Assembly (NCBI GenBank): GCA_940671915.1
Contig: CALNVZ010001099.1
Location: 1-64,000, forward strand
From: Paracentrotus lividus
Lineage: Eukaryota; Echinodermata; Echinoidea; Camarodonta; Echinidae
Length of the DNA: 64,000 nt
Direction: 5' to 3'
The notes beneath the pieces are model-generated. The model ran no database searches. It was not told the DNA's origin and saw nothing but the letters and a program-made list of their open reading frames with translations. Both the position numbers and the translations under genes were made by a program. The first letter of the stretch is position 1. The number at the start of each line of letters is the position of its first letter. Positions 49,101 through 61,717 of the stretch are shown here, in pieces.

Positions 49101-52100
49101 TTAAACAAAGTTTTAACAACCTTTAACTTCAAGTTAACTAGAAAAATAAGATAAATTAGCTTCCCACCGACAATAAAGCTCACAAAGCCATATCAAAATT
49201 CTAAACCACCTAGCCCATAGTTTAGAATTCTTTACAAAGTTGACAGCATGACCCGAAATGACGTCATCGAATTTACTTTCGCTACGATTAACGCACGCTC
49301 ACTTGGCGCCCTTCATAGAGAAGCGTTGGCAACGTCAGCGTGCATTCTCGTTTCATTACCCTTACTATTTGGTGCGACAGCACAACTTTAAACCCCACGT
49401 TAGCAGAAATACGCGGCCAAGAGTGAACTTTCCATTTAACAACTAAACTCTGCTACAGTAGTAAAAAAGCCTTACATTTAGCATTAGTTGCTTAGGGAGA
49501 GACTAACGGGATGGAACGTTACAAAATTCACATTTTGGGCCAGGATAATTCTAATGAAAGTACTCATACGACTCCATTTTGGGTCATGATAGTTAGCCTA
49601 TAATGTTTTGGCTAAAAACCTGTGGCACATAAAACTTGAAAACATGTAAACACTAATTAGCTACAGCTTAATTAATGAATACATTTGTTGTAAACAACCT
49701 ACCCTGTAATACGGGGTAAGTTTGTTACACCATACGGGGTATTGTTACGATATGTAAAATACGGGGTGGTAATTTGCTACAATGTGTAAATAATTCTATA
49801 TTTACCATACTTTGTTTCAACCCAGTTTTCTTGTATCGTTAAGAGTTAGGATTCAAGTATAAGCTCTTAGAATAGGACTTAAGCTAATAATAAAATATCA
49901 AAAATATTAACTCCAGAAAATGAAACAAAATTACTTTTACATATGTAATGTAATTTGGGTAGGTTGTTACACTCAAACATGGGGGTAGATGTTGTTTTTT
50001 ACAACCTACCCTATTACTATTACAAATTTAAAATTCACTGGCAACTGTTAAAAAAAAGGAGGTTTTTTGTTGATTATACTTTTTAATAAAACAACGGAGA
50101 AACCTTACGACCGTTAGTTCATCACAGCTATGTGTAGGCTGTATATAGATGGCCAGTTAGCAAGAAACTCTCTTGCTCCAACTTTAGCACACTGAGAACT
50201 GAAACAACTGACCCGTGTAACTTCTAATCCCCGGTCTTCCCCTAAACTTATGACGGATGAAGCGCGCTAGTTTTAAAGATTTAACAATTACATAATGCAA
50301 CATGCAATCTAAATGTAACTCTAATTAACCAGTCAAGCTAAAACAATGTAAAGAGGAAATAAAACCCTATTGATTATTGTATAACTTTTGCTTACTATCT
50401 CCTTTGAATCATTGTTATTTCCATAAAGAATCTAAATATTGACATTGAGAGTTGTTATGTGTCAATAATAGTGTGTCGCTGCACGTGTGTCTTTTGTCAT
50501 GTTTGCGAAGGTTTAAAAGGAATCTTTAGAGAGGGTAATACCCAATAATTGCAAAGAAGGCATAAACATCATTAAGAAAGTAACTGGAAAACAATATAAA
50601 ACGAGGTGAAAATAAATTCTTAATTGCAAGTATTATAAAATAATATTACTCCGAAGGATTGTGAACAAATGGCTCTAAATTTGAATCATGAAGATTTGAA
50701 AATGCTTTACTTTATGAATTAACAAATCGTTAGATTAAATTTATATCCCAACATCTATTTAGTCCCTTAACTACAATCCTCGGGATTTAGAGTGCATCTT
50801 ACGGTTTTAAGTGAAAATAGTATTCTGGTCATGACAGAAACTGTAGAAGACGCTGTTTAAAAGTGATTGTGTAAAGGTTCTTGATTAGCAGCTGGTTTGA
50901 AACTCAGGCTCTGTAAATCAGCAAAATATATTGTATAGACAAATTAAAAATCAGATTGATTGGCTTTCTCTTTCGAAATATAAAAAGATCATACATTACT
51001 ATCAAAAATTGAGATAATGTAGACAATTTTTTTTTACATAATAACCCAATATGACAGAAGTGAATAATAATTAACTTGCTACAATGCGTTCGCAACGATT
51101 TTATAAGTAATAATGAAAATTTCGTAGTATAAATGGAAGCTACTCAGGATTTTCGTTAAAAATCTGTTCATACAATTTAATGATATTTCGTACGTGTTAG
51201 TAAATATTGATTATATTTCCATTCAAAATTATTGTTTTCCATTTCTAATCAATTTTGAATGAATCCATCAACACTAATCGATTATTCTGCTCATTGCACA
51301 GAGTTAAAAACAGCTGGAGCAATCCGCCGCTGGACAGAACAAAATCATTTATATTGTTACTTTTTTAACATAAGAAATAAATAGAAAGCTTGCTCTTTCA
51401 CTTTTTTTTTTCTTGCAACTCTTTGTCTATGGAGCCTTGCACACTACAGGGGGAATTTCTTTATTTTTTTTTCCACTTAAGAGCTTAAAACAATCCCAAC
51501 TGGGATAAAATAAATGTTAGGATTAATAGCCATATTTTGGTTCCACAGGTCCATAGTTGGGATTGATTTAAATCTGAGTGAATCACCCCGGTTATTCCTT
51601 ATCATGCTTATACACGCTGAGACGCCCTATCTCTTTTAAGAACAGAGGGAAGGGGGGGGGGGCTCAAAATGTGCTCCTATCAAACTTTATACGATATTTA
51701 TCTTGTGGGGTACGATATACCGTGTTTGCCATGGAATCGACCGATCGGCCGCTAGTGTCACTCATTTAATTAGGATCATAAAATATTATGGTGTTATCCT
51801 GGCTTTCTTTATATTGAACTGAAAAAAAAAAAAAAGAAAGAAAAAAAACATTGCAAAGTAAATGCCATTATTTTATTTTCTTATTATCTCATCCGCTCAC
51901 CTAATGTATTGATAAGGATTGATACAACAAAAAAGTAATGTTTTTACATGATTACCTATAAATTAAACTAGATATTGAAACTAGATAATGAAAGTGGTGT
52001 TTCATTAAACTGACAAAATTTGAAATACTCGTTAATTGCTTTTGATTGAAACAATGCAATACAAATTAGAAAATCAAAGGGCGATCAGCAAAGATCATTT

Positions 52101-55100
52101 CCTTTTTTTTTGTTTTTTTTGTTGTTGTGTTGGGTTTTTTTTTCTCTTTGCGCAGGCCTCTCTTTTTTACATGAAACAGGAAGAAAAAAAAAAGAAAAGA
52201 AGAAAGAGGAAGGTAAAAAAAGGAGGAAAGAGCTAAAGAGAAAGAAAACAAAAGAGGAAAGAGCTAAAAGAGAAGGAAAACAAAGAAGGAGACACCTAGA
52301 GGATTTAAAATTTGAAAGGTTTTAGATATCATGTTTATGATTGTAGAAAGGGGAAAACCGGCTCCCCCTCTGAGCTCGCATAATAAAGTTAATTAGTTTG
52401 TTGTTCGACAAGGACAATTTGGAAAAATTCGATTGACCATTTAAAAAAAGGAATTTTAATTCGTCACCATATTGCCATCTGATTAAACATTTTTCTGTTG
52501 AGTTAGAGTGGCATCTCTACGATTTGCAAAAAACTACTTTGAGACGGATTTTGGGACTACTTTGAGACGGTTTTTGAAATTACTATGGGCGGTTTGAAAC
52601 ATGTCGCGGAGACATCTGTGCGACGTTCATGAGTCGTGGAAACTGCTTTGAGACTCGTTCTTTAAACTGCTTTGAGAGAGTTTTTTTTAAATTGTAGCGG
52701 AGATCGTCTCCGAGACGTCTCCACGACGGAATAAAGTTCGGAGACCTCTCTAATAATTTTTATCCGTTGCGGAGACGTATCCGCGAAGTGAGATACCATC
52801 CTACTCGTATCATCTACTTCGGGAAAACTACTTTGAAACTACTTTGAGACGGTTTTGAAACTAGTTAGAGACGTCGCGGAGACGTCTCCGAGAGGCCTCC
52901 TCAGTCCCCGCGACGTTTCAAGAGTCGAGGAAACTACTTTTAGACAGTTCTTTAAACCTGCTTTGAGACAGTTTATTTTTAAACTGTTGCGGAGACGTCG
53001 CGGAGACAGTTTCTGAGGACTGGCGTATTAGAAACGTTTTCTGATACTTTTTTTTTTCAATAACCTGCAGTGTGTATAATCGTTATAACTTGCCGCATTT
53101 AAAGTGAACACTTCTATTTTAGGACTTTACACTGCAAAAACTATGGTGTTAAAAAATAACACGTACCAGTGTTAATTTTAACACCGACGTGGTGTTCTGA
53201 GTAGGACACACTGAACTCGGTGTTAATCAACACCAGACGTTTGGTGTCACGTTTTAACACCCATAAGGTGTGATGATATGACACTCAAAATGTTATGTAA
53301 AGTAACTATGTAAGTGTTGATTTTAACGCTGATGTGGTGCTTCTGAAGGACCGCACCAACCGGTGTTAATGAACCCCACTCTTTAGTGTTAACTCTTTAA
53401 CCCTAAAAGCGTGTTGACTAATTGACCCTCTTGAGGTGTTAATTTGACACTATTTTTGTGTTCTCACAACACTAAACTCCCAGTGTTGAGGGTTGGTAAG
53501 ACATTTATCGTGATAATAAAAAAAAAGAAAAAAAAAAAAAACAGTTATAGTGTCATTCGGCAACGGATGAGAGGGTCTCGTTCTCTCGCGGCGATTTCCA
53601 TAATTGCTGTTAGTCTCATATCGGGTTTTTGTAACAACAATAATTTTCATAATATGTAGCAAAATATGTATCGATTTTCTGCAAATAATGAATTGTATGA
53701 CTATAACCGTCAACAACTAAAAGATGATCTGAATCTCAAACGAAACGGGAAAATAGCGGATGGCGGATCTTCTGAAAAATATCACTTCTGACTTTTAAAC
53801 CAATCATAAAGCTAGATTTTGTTTGTGCTCTGCGAATTCTGACTTTTCTAAAACACCCGTCCGGTGTTATCGATAAAAGTTTTAAACTGGCTGGGAAATG
53901 CTACGGAAATGACACCCTTTTGGTGTTATTTACACCAAATATTAACACTAGATACCCGACATCATATCAGGTGTTTGATGTGTACCCCGTTGTGACACCA
54001 CTGGTGTTAATCTTACAATAAGAATACAACCACAATGCTTAACACCAGCTTGTTGTGGTTCAACTTTAAACCCTTCTGGTTGTAATCTAACACTGAAGTA
54101 ACACCACATGCTTAACACCAGCTGGGTGTTGCAAAAAAAAAAAAAAATGGAAACTCAAACCGAAATTAGGCTGGGAAAAAAAAAGCCGAAATCGCGTTAA
54201 CGAAATTCAATAAGAGGGCCTATCCATATAATGATCTAGTAAAGAGTTTGAAATCCAGTCTAGCAACAGCAATTGATTACAATATAATATAAGCTATCCG
54301 TTACATACGGTAGAGAATAAAAAAAAAAAAACGCCCAAGTTTTCATCAGATTATATTTTGTCCACGTGCTCAGCACCCCCTCCCCGCACACACGCACTTT
54401 TTACTCACCCCTGCACTGTAGCGCTATTTAGTAGACCGCATTAGTATTAGGTGACCGATTCACATATTTCCAGCTCCATTCACGGTAATATCAAATTTCT
54501 TTGGAACTTTCATGCCCAGTTGAGAATGCTTAGAATATGCTTCAGGCGATTGAGCTCAGGCTATTCATTGCTCATTGATTCAGGTTTCATTGCTCTATGG
54601 GTAATGTCGATGATTGTGTTATGTCATTTTTACTAAATGAACAAGATTTAGTCAAACGCCTGAATATCTATCAACCAATCAAGATGGTCAGTTGAACGAA
54701 CCAAACAAACGGATTTTAGGCAATGCAACGGCAATGCAACGTACTTATCAAAGAAAAGGTATCCAAAAACAATTTTAATTGTAAATTTTACCAAAGCCCG
54801 GTTTAAGAATTTTATGCATGCTTTAGGAACAAAGATTGTTTCTAAGAATCCTCGGACAAAGCTTGACTGAGGCTTGTCTGAGGAATCAATAACCCATAAT
54901 ATAGCAGGTTTTAAGAAAAAATAACACCCTTATTATGTCCCTAGGAAAGAAACATTAACAAATAGTGAACCGGTATATTTAAGAACGACATACTGTGTAA
55001 TAATGTGAAAATGATATTTGACTATTGTTAAACATGTCTATTTTTTACTAAATGAACAAGATTTAGTCAAACGCTGGAAATATCTATCAACCAATCAAAG

Positions 55101-57686
55101 ATGGTCAGGTTGAACGAACCAAACAAATGATCTTAGGCAATGCAACGGGCAATGCAAACCGTACTTATCAAAGAAAGGTAATCCAAAAACATTTTAAATG
55201 TAAATTTAACCAAGAGCCCGGTTTAAGAATTTTTATGCATGCTTTAGGAACAAAGATTGTTCTTAAGAATCCTCGAAAGCTTGACTGAGGCTTGTCTGAG
55301 GAATCAATAACCATAATATAGCAGTGTTTTAAGAAAAATAACACCTTATTATGTCCCTATGAAAGAAACATAAAAAAAAATAGTGAACCGGTATATTTAA
55401 GAACGACATACTGTGTAATAATGTGAAAATGATATTTGACTATTGTTAAACAAAACACTAAAATAAAGTCCCCTAAATCAATTATGAATAATATTTGAAT
55501 CAGGAGGATTTGCCAACAAAAAAAATAAAAAAAAAAAAAATAATAAATAAATACAAAATAAATAAATACAAAAATCAAATTACATACAGTTCCGCTTAGT
55601 TTTCTTAGTCTTGCTGTAATATGATGTATTTGTCAAACTTACTGGTGTGATTAGTATGCTTCCAACAGCTGAACACTAAGGACTAAGAAAATTCTGCTAA
55701 GGGGTAATTGTTGACAGATTTATGGAAAATACCATGTTCATATTAAATGATTCATACTTTATAGGATACCCAATCCAATATCACATTAAATGATCGCTAT
55801 TGTAATTTTTCTTATATGACCACCTAAGTTGTTCCTTGAAGGTGTCTTCAGCATTTCGTTGGGTTTTCAATGTGCGTTTTTCCCGTGCGTCTCCTGTGCA
55901 ACCTTCACGAACATTTCATGGTCTTTGAGCAATCATGTGAGTCTTTACCTCTTAAAGGAGGACTCCGGGCTGTAATAAAAAGTTTTGTAAAGTAAAGTAA
56001 AATTTAACAACACAACACAGAAAATTTCCATCAAAATCGGATGAAAATAACAAAGTTATGCATTTTTTAGTATTGATTTTTTTTCGTAAAACGGTCTTGG
56101 CATTGTCTCATTGTCTCATTTGAATATTTGAATATTCAAAATGAGCAAAATGATGATGTCACAGTCCCCCTACTTCTTGTGTATTTCATTATATGAAATC
56201 GTATTATCTCATTTTTCCATATATTTGCGTATACAGAAAATCTATCCCACATACTGAGAATAAGGTAAAAGCACTAGTGAACCTTGAACATTCCACAAGG
56301 ATTAATCCCTGTTTTTATGTCCTTGGGGAGGAAATCTTGATAATGTGTATTTCATACAACTAAAATACAAGAAAAGTAGGGCTAGAGACATCATCAGTTT
56401 GCCAATTGAAGATGGCAAAAACTGTTTCCTAAAATTCAAAACCTAAGAAAATTCATAACTTTGCTATTTGTATGATCCGATTTTGATGAAATTTTCAGTG
56501 TTGTGCTTTTTAGATTTTACTTTATTTTTCTAATAATGCAAATCTCCAGCCCGGAGGAGTCCTTTAAGACACATTTCTAATAGAATTCTTGTCAGCTCTT
56601 TTGAATTTTCACCGCAGATTTGGTCATATTATTGTCCTTGATTCATTTATTGATTTGATTGGCCATAAACTTTGGAACATTATCCTTTTTTGTATGTCCA
56701 ATAGCAGATCGAATAGTGTCAAAGTGAGATTTATGAGGATACTTCTGCATGTTTTCATCCAAGATCTTCACAAACTCGTCTTCATCGGATGCTTTCTAGA
56801 CTAAATCAATTTACAACACTACCAGAAAAGAAACCCCATATAGAAAGTTGCAATGAATGACAAGTGCTATAAGCAGATATTGTTATTTCGTCAAAGGCTG
56901 TGTCTTTTCTTTTACTAACTTTAAAAAGTCTCTATTAAGCCCTCACTTCTAATTTTCTCTCATAAACTTGTAGAATCATGGCGTATAAGTTAGAATCTTC
57001 GTTCAAACGGCTTACAAAGAATGCCAAGAGACGCCCTTGTTGTCTAATTGCATATATCGGGCCTTTATTGAATAGTGGCTGTACACATAACCTCTATGAC
57101 GTATTCGCTTTTCGATACCCCTCATCTCTGGTTGTCAGTGTTGTCCATATTGGACTGTTGTTGTCCTTTTGTGAATTTGGGGGCCTGAAAGGATGTGTGT
57201 TTCTTTTGTGGTGTGTGTGTGTGTGTTTTCCAGTCCAAGCAGAATTCTTGAACTTCTGTCAGCCAATTGAGGGTTTTTTTTCCAGGAGTATTATCATATG
57301 GACAAGAGAAGAACTGTTGATATGTTGCATAAGAGACCAGATAGTGTGAATAGTGTCATCTTTTAGTACAAGGAGGGAAAAACTTGGCAGTGGGGGGTAT
57401 GGACTCTGGCATGTACGGGATCACCAGTGCGGGGTGCTATGGCGGCGATCCGGGGGGGGGGGGGGGACGTGCTCTCCCTCGATTTTTTTCTGGGGGGGGA
57501 TCGTCCCCCTCGATTTTTAAAGGATTTAGTAACTTCCAAACAAGTGCAAAAGAGATCGAAATGAAAAAAATTCTATCGCTCTGACCGAAAAACAAATTGC
57601 TGCAAGTTCAGATCAAATGGAAGTCATTTACTATCTTAAAACAGTATTTGTATCTACACACAAAGAACGGGCAAAAAAGTACCGAT
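34121..57686. repeat. 23-kb block, copy B (probable assembly artefact)
   Basis: Same content and order as 10987-34095, but about 457 bp longer (23,566 against 23,109) with many one-base insertions and deletions, densest in the first two thirds. Corresponding landmarks: LINE tail 34238, MITE 1 35387, (TAA)n 37238, word arrays 38245 and 40015, foldback 41871, Penelope palindrome 45062, TA element 46494, nested palindrome 46769, TA MITE 49494, GGTGTTAA element 53127, exon 1 54526, MITE 2 55951. Net insertion with random indels fits unpolished long-read gap fill. A true tandem duplication or a second haplotype placed in series cannot be formally excluded. Confidence 0.9.
54526..54758 (+). pseudogene. 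Copy B of sulfotransferase exon 1 (frame-shifted)
   Basis: This is the same exon as 30909-31143, from MLRICFRRLSSG to the donor AAAG|GTATC. Small length differences in copy B shift the frame after SSG and again near LCHF, so the anchor segment no longer reads into the stem. Because the rest of copy B shows the same kind of random indels, I attribute these shifts to sequence error rather than decay. It is physically the copy nearest to exon 2 in this assembly. Confidence 0.7.
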
Positions 57687-58330
57687 TGGGGGGGGGGGGT
57701 TACGCCGAATTTCCTCAGTAAATATACTAGGCGAGCGTAAAGCGCGAGAGGAAAATTTGGAGGTTAAATGAACTAAATCTCTTATAATAAAAATAGTAAA
57801 TACTGAATTGATTACCAAAGAAATTAAACAAACATGCCGTACCAGAAGGGTTTATGTACCAACTTCTTTATTTCCTCTAAGCCTATAAGGCCTATTTAAT
57901 TCTAAGTGAGCGCGAAGCGCGAGCTAAAAAAAAAAAAAGAAAGAAATTTAGGGGACCGAGCCTGATTTCGTATCCACAAACGGGTTATTCTGTAAAATAT
58001 ACCGAGAGCTGCATACACCTCTAATAGATAAAGGCAATTTTAGACCATCTATTTTATGCTAAAGATTTGTTCACTCTGCAAATATTATTATATTAAAAAT
58101 ACTGCCAGTCGTGAGGTTAAAAAGTAAATCGACAAAAAACATTTTTTACGGTTCGAAATAATTTTTTGACAGCAATTGAAATTTGTAATAGTTCTTACAT
58201 CTAAAGGCACATGATGATAATCTGGTATTGTAAATATAGTACATGAATGTCACTAATATATCCCTGAGCCATGCCCTGTAATTCTGACTAATGGCTGTGC
58301 TACATTTGGTTTTGTGTTTAAAATCATTCA
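57687..58330. repeat. G-run and two GCGAGC-type motifs
   Basis: Sequence here follows directly from the end of the 23-kb block. A G-run (57687-57699) is followed by GCGAGCGTAAAGCGCGAG (57731-57748) and GAGCGCGAAGCGCGAGC (57908-57924). No gene is seen. Confidence 0.6.
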
Positions 58331-58706
58331 TGGGGTAGTCGATGTAACAACCTACCCCAATGACTTAACATATGTATAATTACATTTTGTCTCAAATTTC
58401 AGGTGTTAATATTTTTATTTTTCTATTATTACCTTGTCTGTTCTAAAGCCCTGATCTAGTGTTAACGATACCAAGAAACTGGAAATTGAAACAAAAGTAT
58501 GGTATAAGACATTTACACATCGTAACAATTTACCCCGTATGGTGTAACAACTTACCCCGTATACGGTAAAAAAAAAAAAAAAAGTGCCTCAGGTTTAAGG
58601 AGACATAATAGTCTAACTAAAGACCCAACATGGAGTGTGTGAGTTCTTTCATTAGAATTATTTGGCCCAAAATATGAATTTCGTAACTTCCATCCCCGGT
58701 CTTCCC
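58331..58706 (-). mobile_element. Truncated, inverted member of the TA-flanked MITE
   Basis: Read on the minus strand this matches the first half of 25994-26706, from GACCGGGGATGGAAGTTAC through TTTTGGGCC to the TACGGGGTAAGTTGTTACA words. It ends at TA (58707-58708). The far end is missing. A poly-A (58567-58583) interrupts it. Confidence 0.75.
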
Positions 58707-58836
58707 TACTAAATGCACCTTTCTCCTGAATTGATCTATAACACTTGCGTTCAAAAGGCTTTAAACATCATCTTTAATAGATATCTTGAAATTAATCAAG
58801 GATCATTTCTGAAACATAAAAGACACAAAAACATTA

Positions 58837-60771
58837 ATACCCCCGTCACACTGAGCTCGTTCCTACTACGTCCTTGCAAATTTTGCCGAACGGGCATAGT
58901 TTGTGTGTAAACTGAGTGGACGTAGTAAATTCTTCTTACGATCTGTTTACGAACTTCATGGACTAGCTCGGTCGGATTTTCAAAAAAGTGCTTAGGGGGC
59001 CGTCACACTGAGATCGTTCTATAGCAGACCTTATGCGTCTTGGTAACTTGAAGCTGATAATGAATGTTTACGAACTTCATGGACTAGCTCGTTCGGATTT
59101 CCCAAAAAGTGTTAAAAAAATCGGGCGCCCATCTCGTCCTAAAATTTAACGGGGTGGCAACGTACCTGAAACGAGATGGACGTACTACAAACGAAATTGC
59201 CGTACTTAAATCGTTCTAAAGATGTGCTAGGACGTCATACAAACGAGCATTGTATATTTATTATTCAAGTTCTAAAATTAAACGTAGTGACAACGTAGTG
59301 ACAACGTTCCTTAAACGGGTAGGACTCACTCTGAACGAGAAGGACGTACTACGAACATACGTTTCAATTTTTAAACAGAACGGCATGTCATAATTCCCGT
59401 CACACTGAGCTAGTTCTCACTACGTTCTAGGTAGTTCTTGGTGAACGGGCTCCATCTGTTTACACAAGGACTGAATGTAGTGCAGACCTTTTAGAATCTA
59501 GTACAGACCGTTTACAATCTGTTTACGAACTTGGCGAACGGACCCGAACGGAGAGAACGGAAAGGCATTCCGATTTTTTTGAACATGTTAAAAAAAAATC
59601 GTACTGGCTTCAAGTTCTAAAATTAAACGTAGTGGCAACGTTCCTTAAACGGGTAGGACTTACTCTGAACGAGAAGGACGTACTACGAACATGGTACCTA
59701 ACCTTTATCATGCTGCGCATAGGCACTTTTAGTGACGGTTTGGACGTGCTACGAACGGTATAGAGTGAACGAGCCGTTTACTCGGTCTGAACTGGATAAC
59801 AACGTATTGCGGACGCGATAAAGACGGAATTGACGTAACGAGAACTATTTATGAACTGCCTAGTATCGTATTCAAGAAATTATTTTTTCAAAGTTACAAG
59901 TTCCAACCCGACCAAAGCCCGTTCAGCATTTTTTTTATGAACGGGCAAGAACGTTATAGAACGTTATAGAACGACCTCAGCGTGACAGCCCCCTAAGCAG
60001 ATTGAAATAGGTCTCAAGTACGTCCACTCCGTGTGTACATAGATGAAGCCCGTTTTGCACTAATTCCAACAACATGATAAGAAATAGTTCTGTGTCATAG
60101 TAGTATAAACGAACAGATCAGCTGTTTAATTGCCACCCATTAATTCTTACAATTAGAGAAAATCTCACAATTAAAAAAATAAAAAAATAAAAACGGCAAT
60201 TGGTCTGAAAAGAAATTTTACATTTGACCGGATTATTTCTGGATTAAGATAAAATAACGTTCTTATACAGTCCTCAATACGTCCATGACGTCTTTGACTC
60301 GTCTTGCAGTCCGTTTTTGTTAAGTTAAGATCGGGTGAAAATGACCGTTTCCACGAAGCAGAACCCGTCTGAAACAATCCAAACCCGTCCCCAGTTAGTT
60401 GCAACCCGTTCTTATTTAGTTCTAACTCGTTTCAAATGCGTTTCGTCCCGACCTAATTAGTTCTGGGCCATTTTTAATCCGTCAAAATCCGTTCTTACTC
60501 GTTCTTACCTCGACCAAACGGCCTTGAGAAACTTCTTCTCGTTCTTCCTGCGTCATTATCCGTGGCTAGAACGTGCTGAACGTAAATGCGCGCCCGTTCT
60601 GCTATAAAAGCCTAGCCCGTTTTTGCCAGCCCTCGTGCGTCTTCGTAACTTCAAGCTGATAATGGACATGCAATGCTCGTTCATGAGACGTCCTAGCACA
60701 TCTTTGCAGTACGTTCATCTCGTTTCAGGTACGTTGCCACCCCGTTAAATTTCAGGACGAGATGGGCGCCC

Positions 60772-60818
<47 letters not shown>

Positions 60819-60977
60819 TTTGAACTTTTTTTGAAAATCCGACCGAACTAGTCCATGAAGTTCGTAAACAGATCGTAAGAAGTATTTACTACGTCCAATC
60901 AGTTTACACATAGACTATGCCCGTCCGGCAAAATTTGCAAGGACATAGTAGGAACGAGCTAAGTGTGACGGGGGTAT
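58837..60977. mobile_element. 2.1-kb foldback element, CCCCCGTCACACTGAGCTCG ends
   Basis: ATACCCCCGTCACACTGAGC at the left pairs with AAGTGTGACGGGGGTAT at the right. Complementarity continues through TTGCAAATTTTGCC and the GATCTGTTTACGAACTTCAT block. The interior is made of CGTACTACGAACG, AACGGGTAGGAC and GTTCTTACTCG words in both orientations, with no transposase. A long poly-T (60773-60817) sits in the right arm. A second complete element is nested at 58990-60001, and another member starts at 63347. Confidence 0.8.
58990..60001. mobile_element. Nested 1-kb element, GCTTAGGGGGC..GTCAC ends
   Basis: GCTTAGGGGGCCGTCACACT at the left pairs with GCGTGACAGCCCCCTAAGC at the right, continuing into GATCGTTCTATA and its complement. 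It interrupts the outer element just after TTTTCAAAAAAGTG. That outer sequence then reappears inside (ACTAGCTCGTTCGGATTTCC at 59083-59102), so inner and outer elements are related families. There is no coding capacity. Confidence 0.75.
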
Positions 60978-61555
60978 AAGATACACATTAAAAGAAAAAC
61001 AGTCGAAGACAATAGAAAGTATTAAAACAGAAGAATACAAAGGAATTTACGAGTAACTTCAATTGTTTAGTCATAATATTGTTGACTATTATACTCAGCA
61101 ACATTTGACACAAAATTGGGCTTCATAACAATTTTTAAAACAAAATATTAATAATTTTCTCAGAATAGACCGTTAATTTTCATAAATAATAATATATTTC
61201 ACATTGATCTGACTATTATTGTTCGAGATATCACCTTTTTCAATAATTGAATAAATTAGTGCAAAATCACCTTTTTGCACTTTTTGCACATTTTTTTACT
61301 AATCTATATATTTCAAAGAGACTTGGTGTGATAATCGTGAAGTATATTGGTTGCATTATGAATCGTTTGTACCTAAACATCATTAGGACTGAAATACTGG
61401 ACATGAAATGCCTTAAAATGATCCCAAACATAACTAACATCAGGTGTACCCAAACTTTTGGAGGGAAGTGTAACTTGGTACAAAAAAGGTAACTATATGT
61501 AACTAGGTAAAAAGGTTAAATGAAAGGGGGAAAAAAATCTTAATGTTTATATTGG
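60978..61555. other. Intron sequence, no exon recognised
   Basis: AT-rich. CAGGTGTACCCAAACTTTTG at 61441-61460 resembles one end of a Tc1/mariner-like element, but no partner end is found. Confidence 0.35.
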
Positions 61556-61559
61556 GTCG

Positions 61560-61695
61560 TGGTACTTCTGGAATAAAACTGTTTTGGATTCATAATTGTA
61601 ATTATTATTATTTTTACAATCATCTATTGTTTTCATGCGACAAGTTCCATTTGTTTCCCAGGTCAAAGTTTTTAGCACCTTTTGGAATCAAGCTC
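61560..61695 (+). mobile_element. Right-end remnant of AGCGCCTTTTGGAAT foldback
   Basis: GGAATAAAACTGTTTTGGAT followed by TTTTTAGCACCTTTTGGAAT and CAAGCT matches the right end of 18560-19348 in the same orientation, with a shorter spacer. It stops about 22 bases before the AG acceptor of the next exon. Confidence 0.65.
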
Positions 61696-61717
61696 TTACA
61701 TTTTTGTCTTTCTTCAG

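Noticed and set aside
56978-57349. 123-codon plus-strand frame in copy B
   Set aside because: The copy A equivalent is shorter and shifted, and the peptide shows no family features.
10987-57686. A genuine 23-kb segmental tandem duplication
   Set aside because: Random one-base indels, net excess length in one copy, a 25-N spacer and seamless continuation at 57687 favour an assembly artefact. Not formally excluded without reads.
61441-61475. Tc1/mariner-like end CAGGTGTACCCAAACTTTTG
   Set aside because: No partner end or TA-bounded unit could be found, so it is mentioned only as a resemblance.
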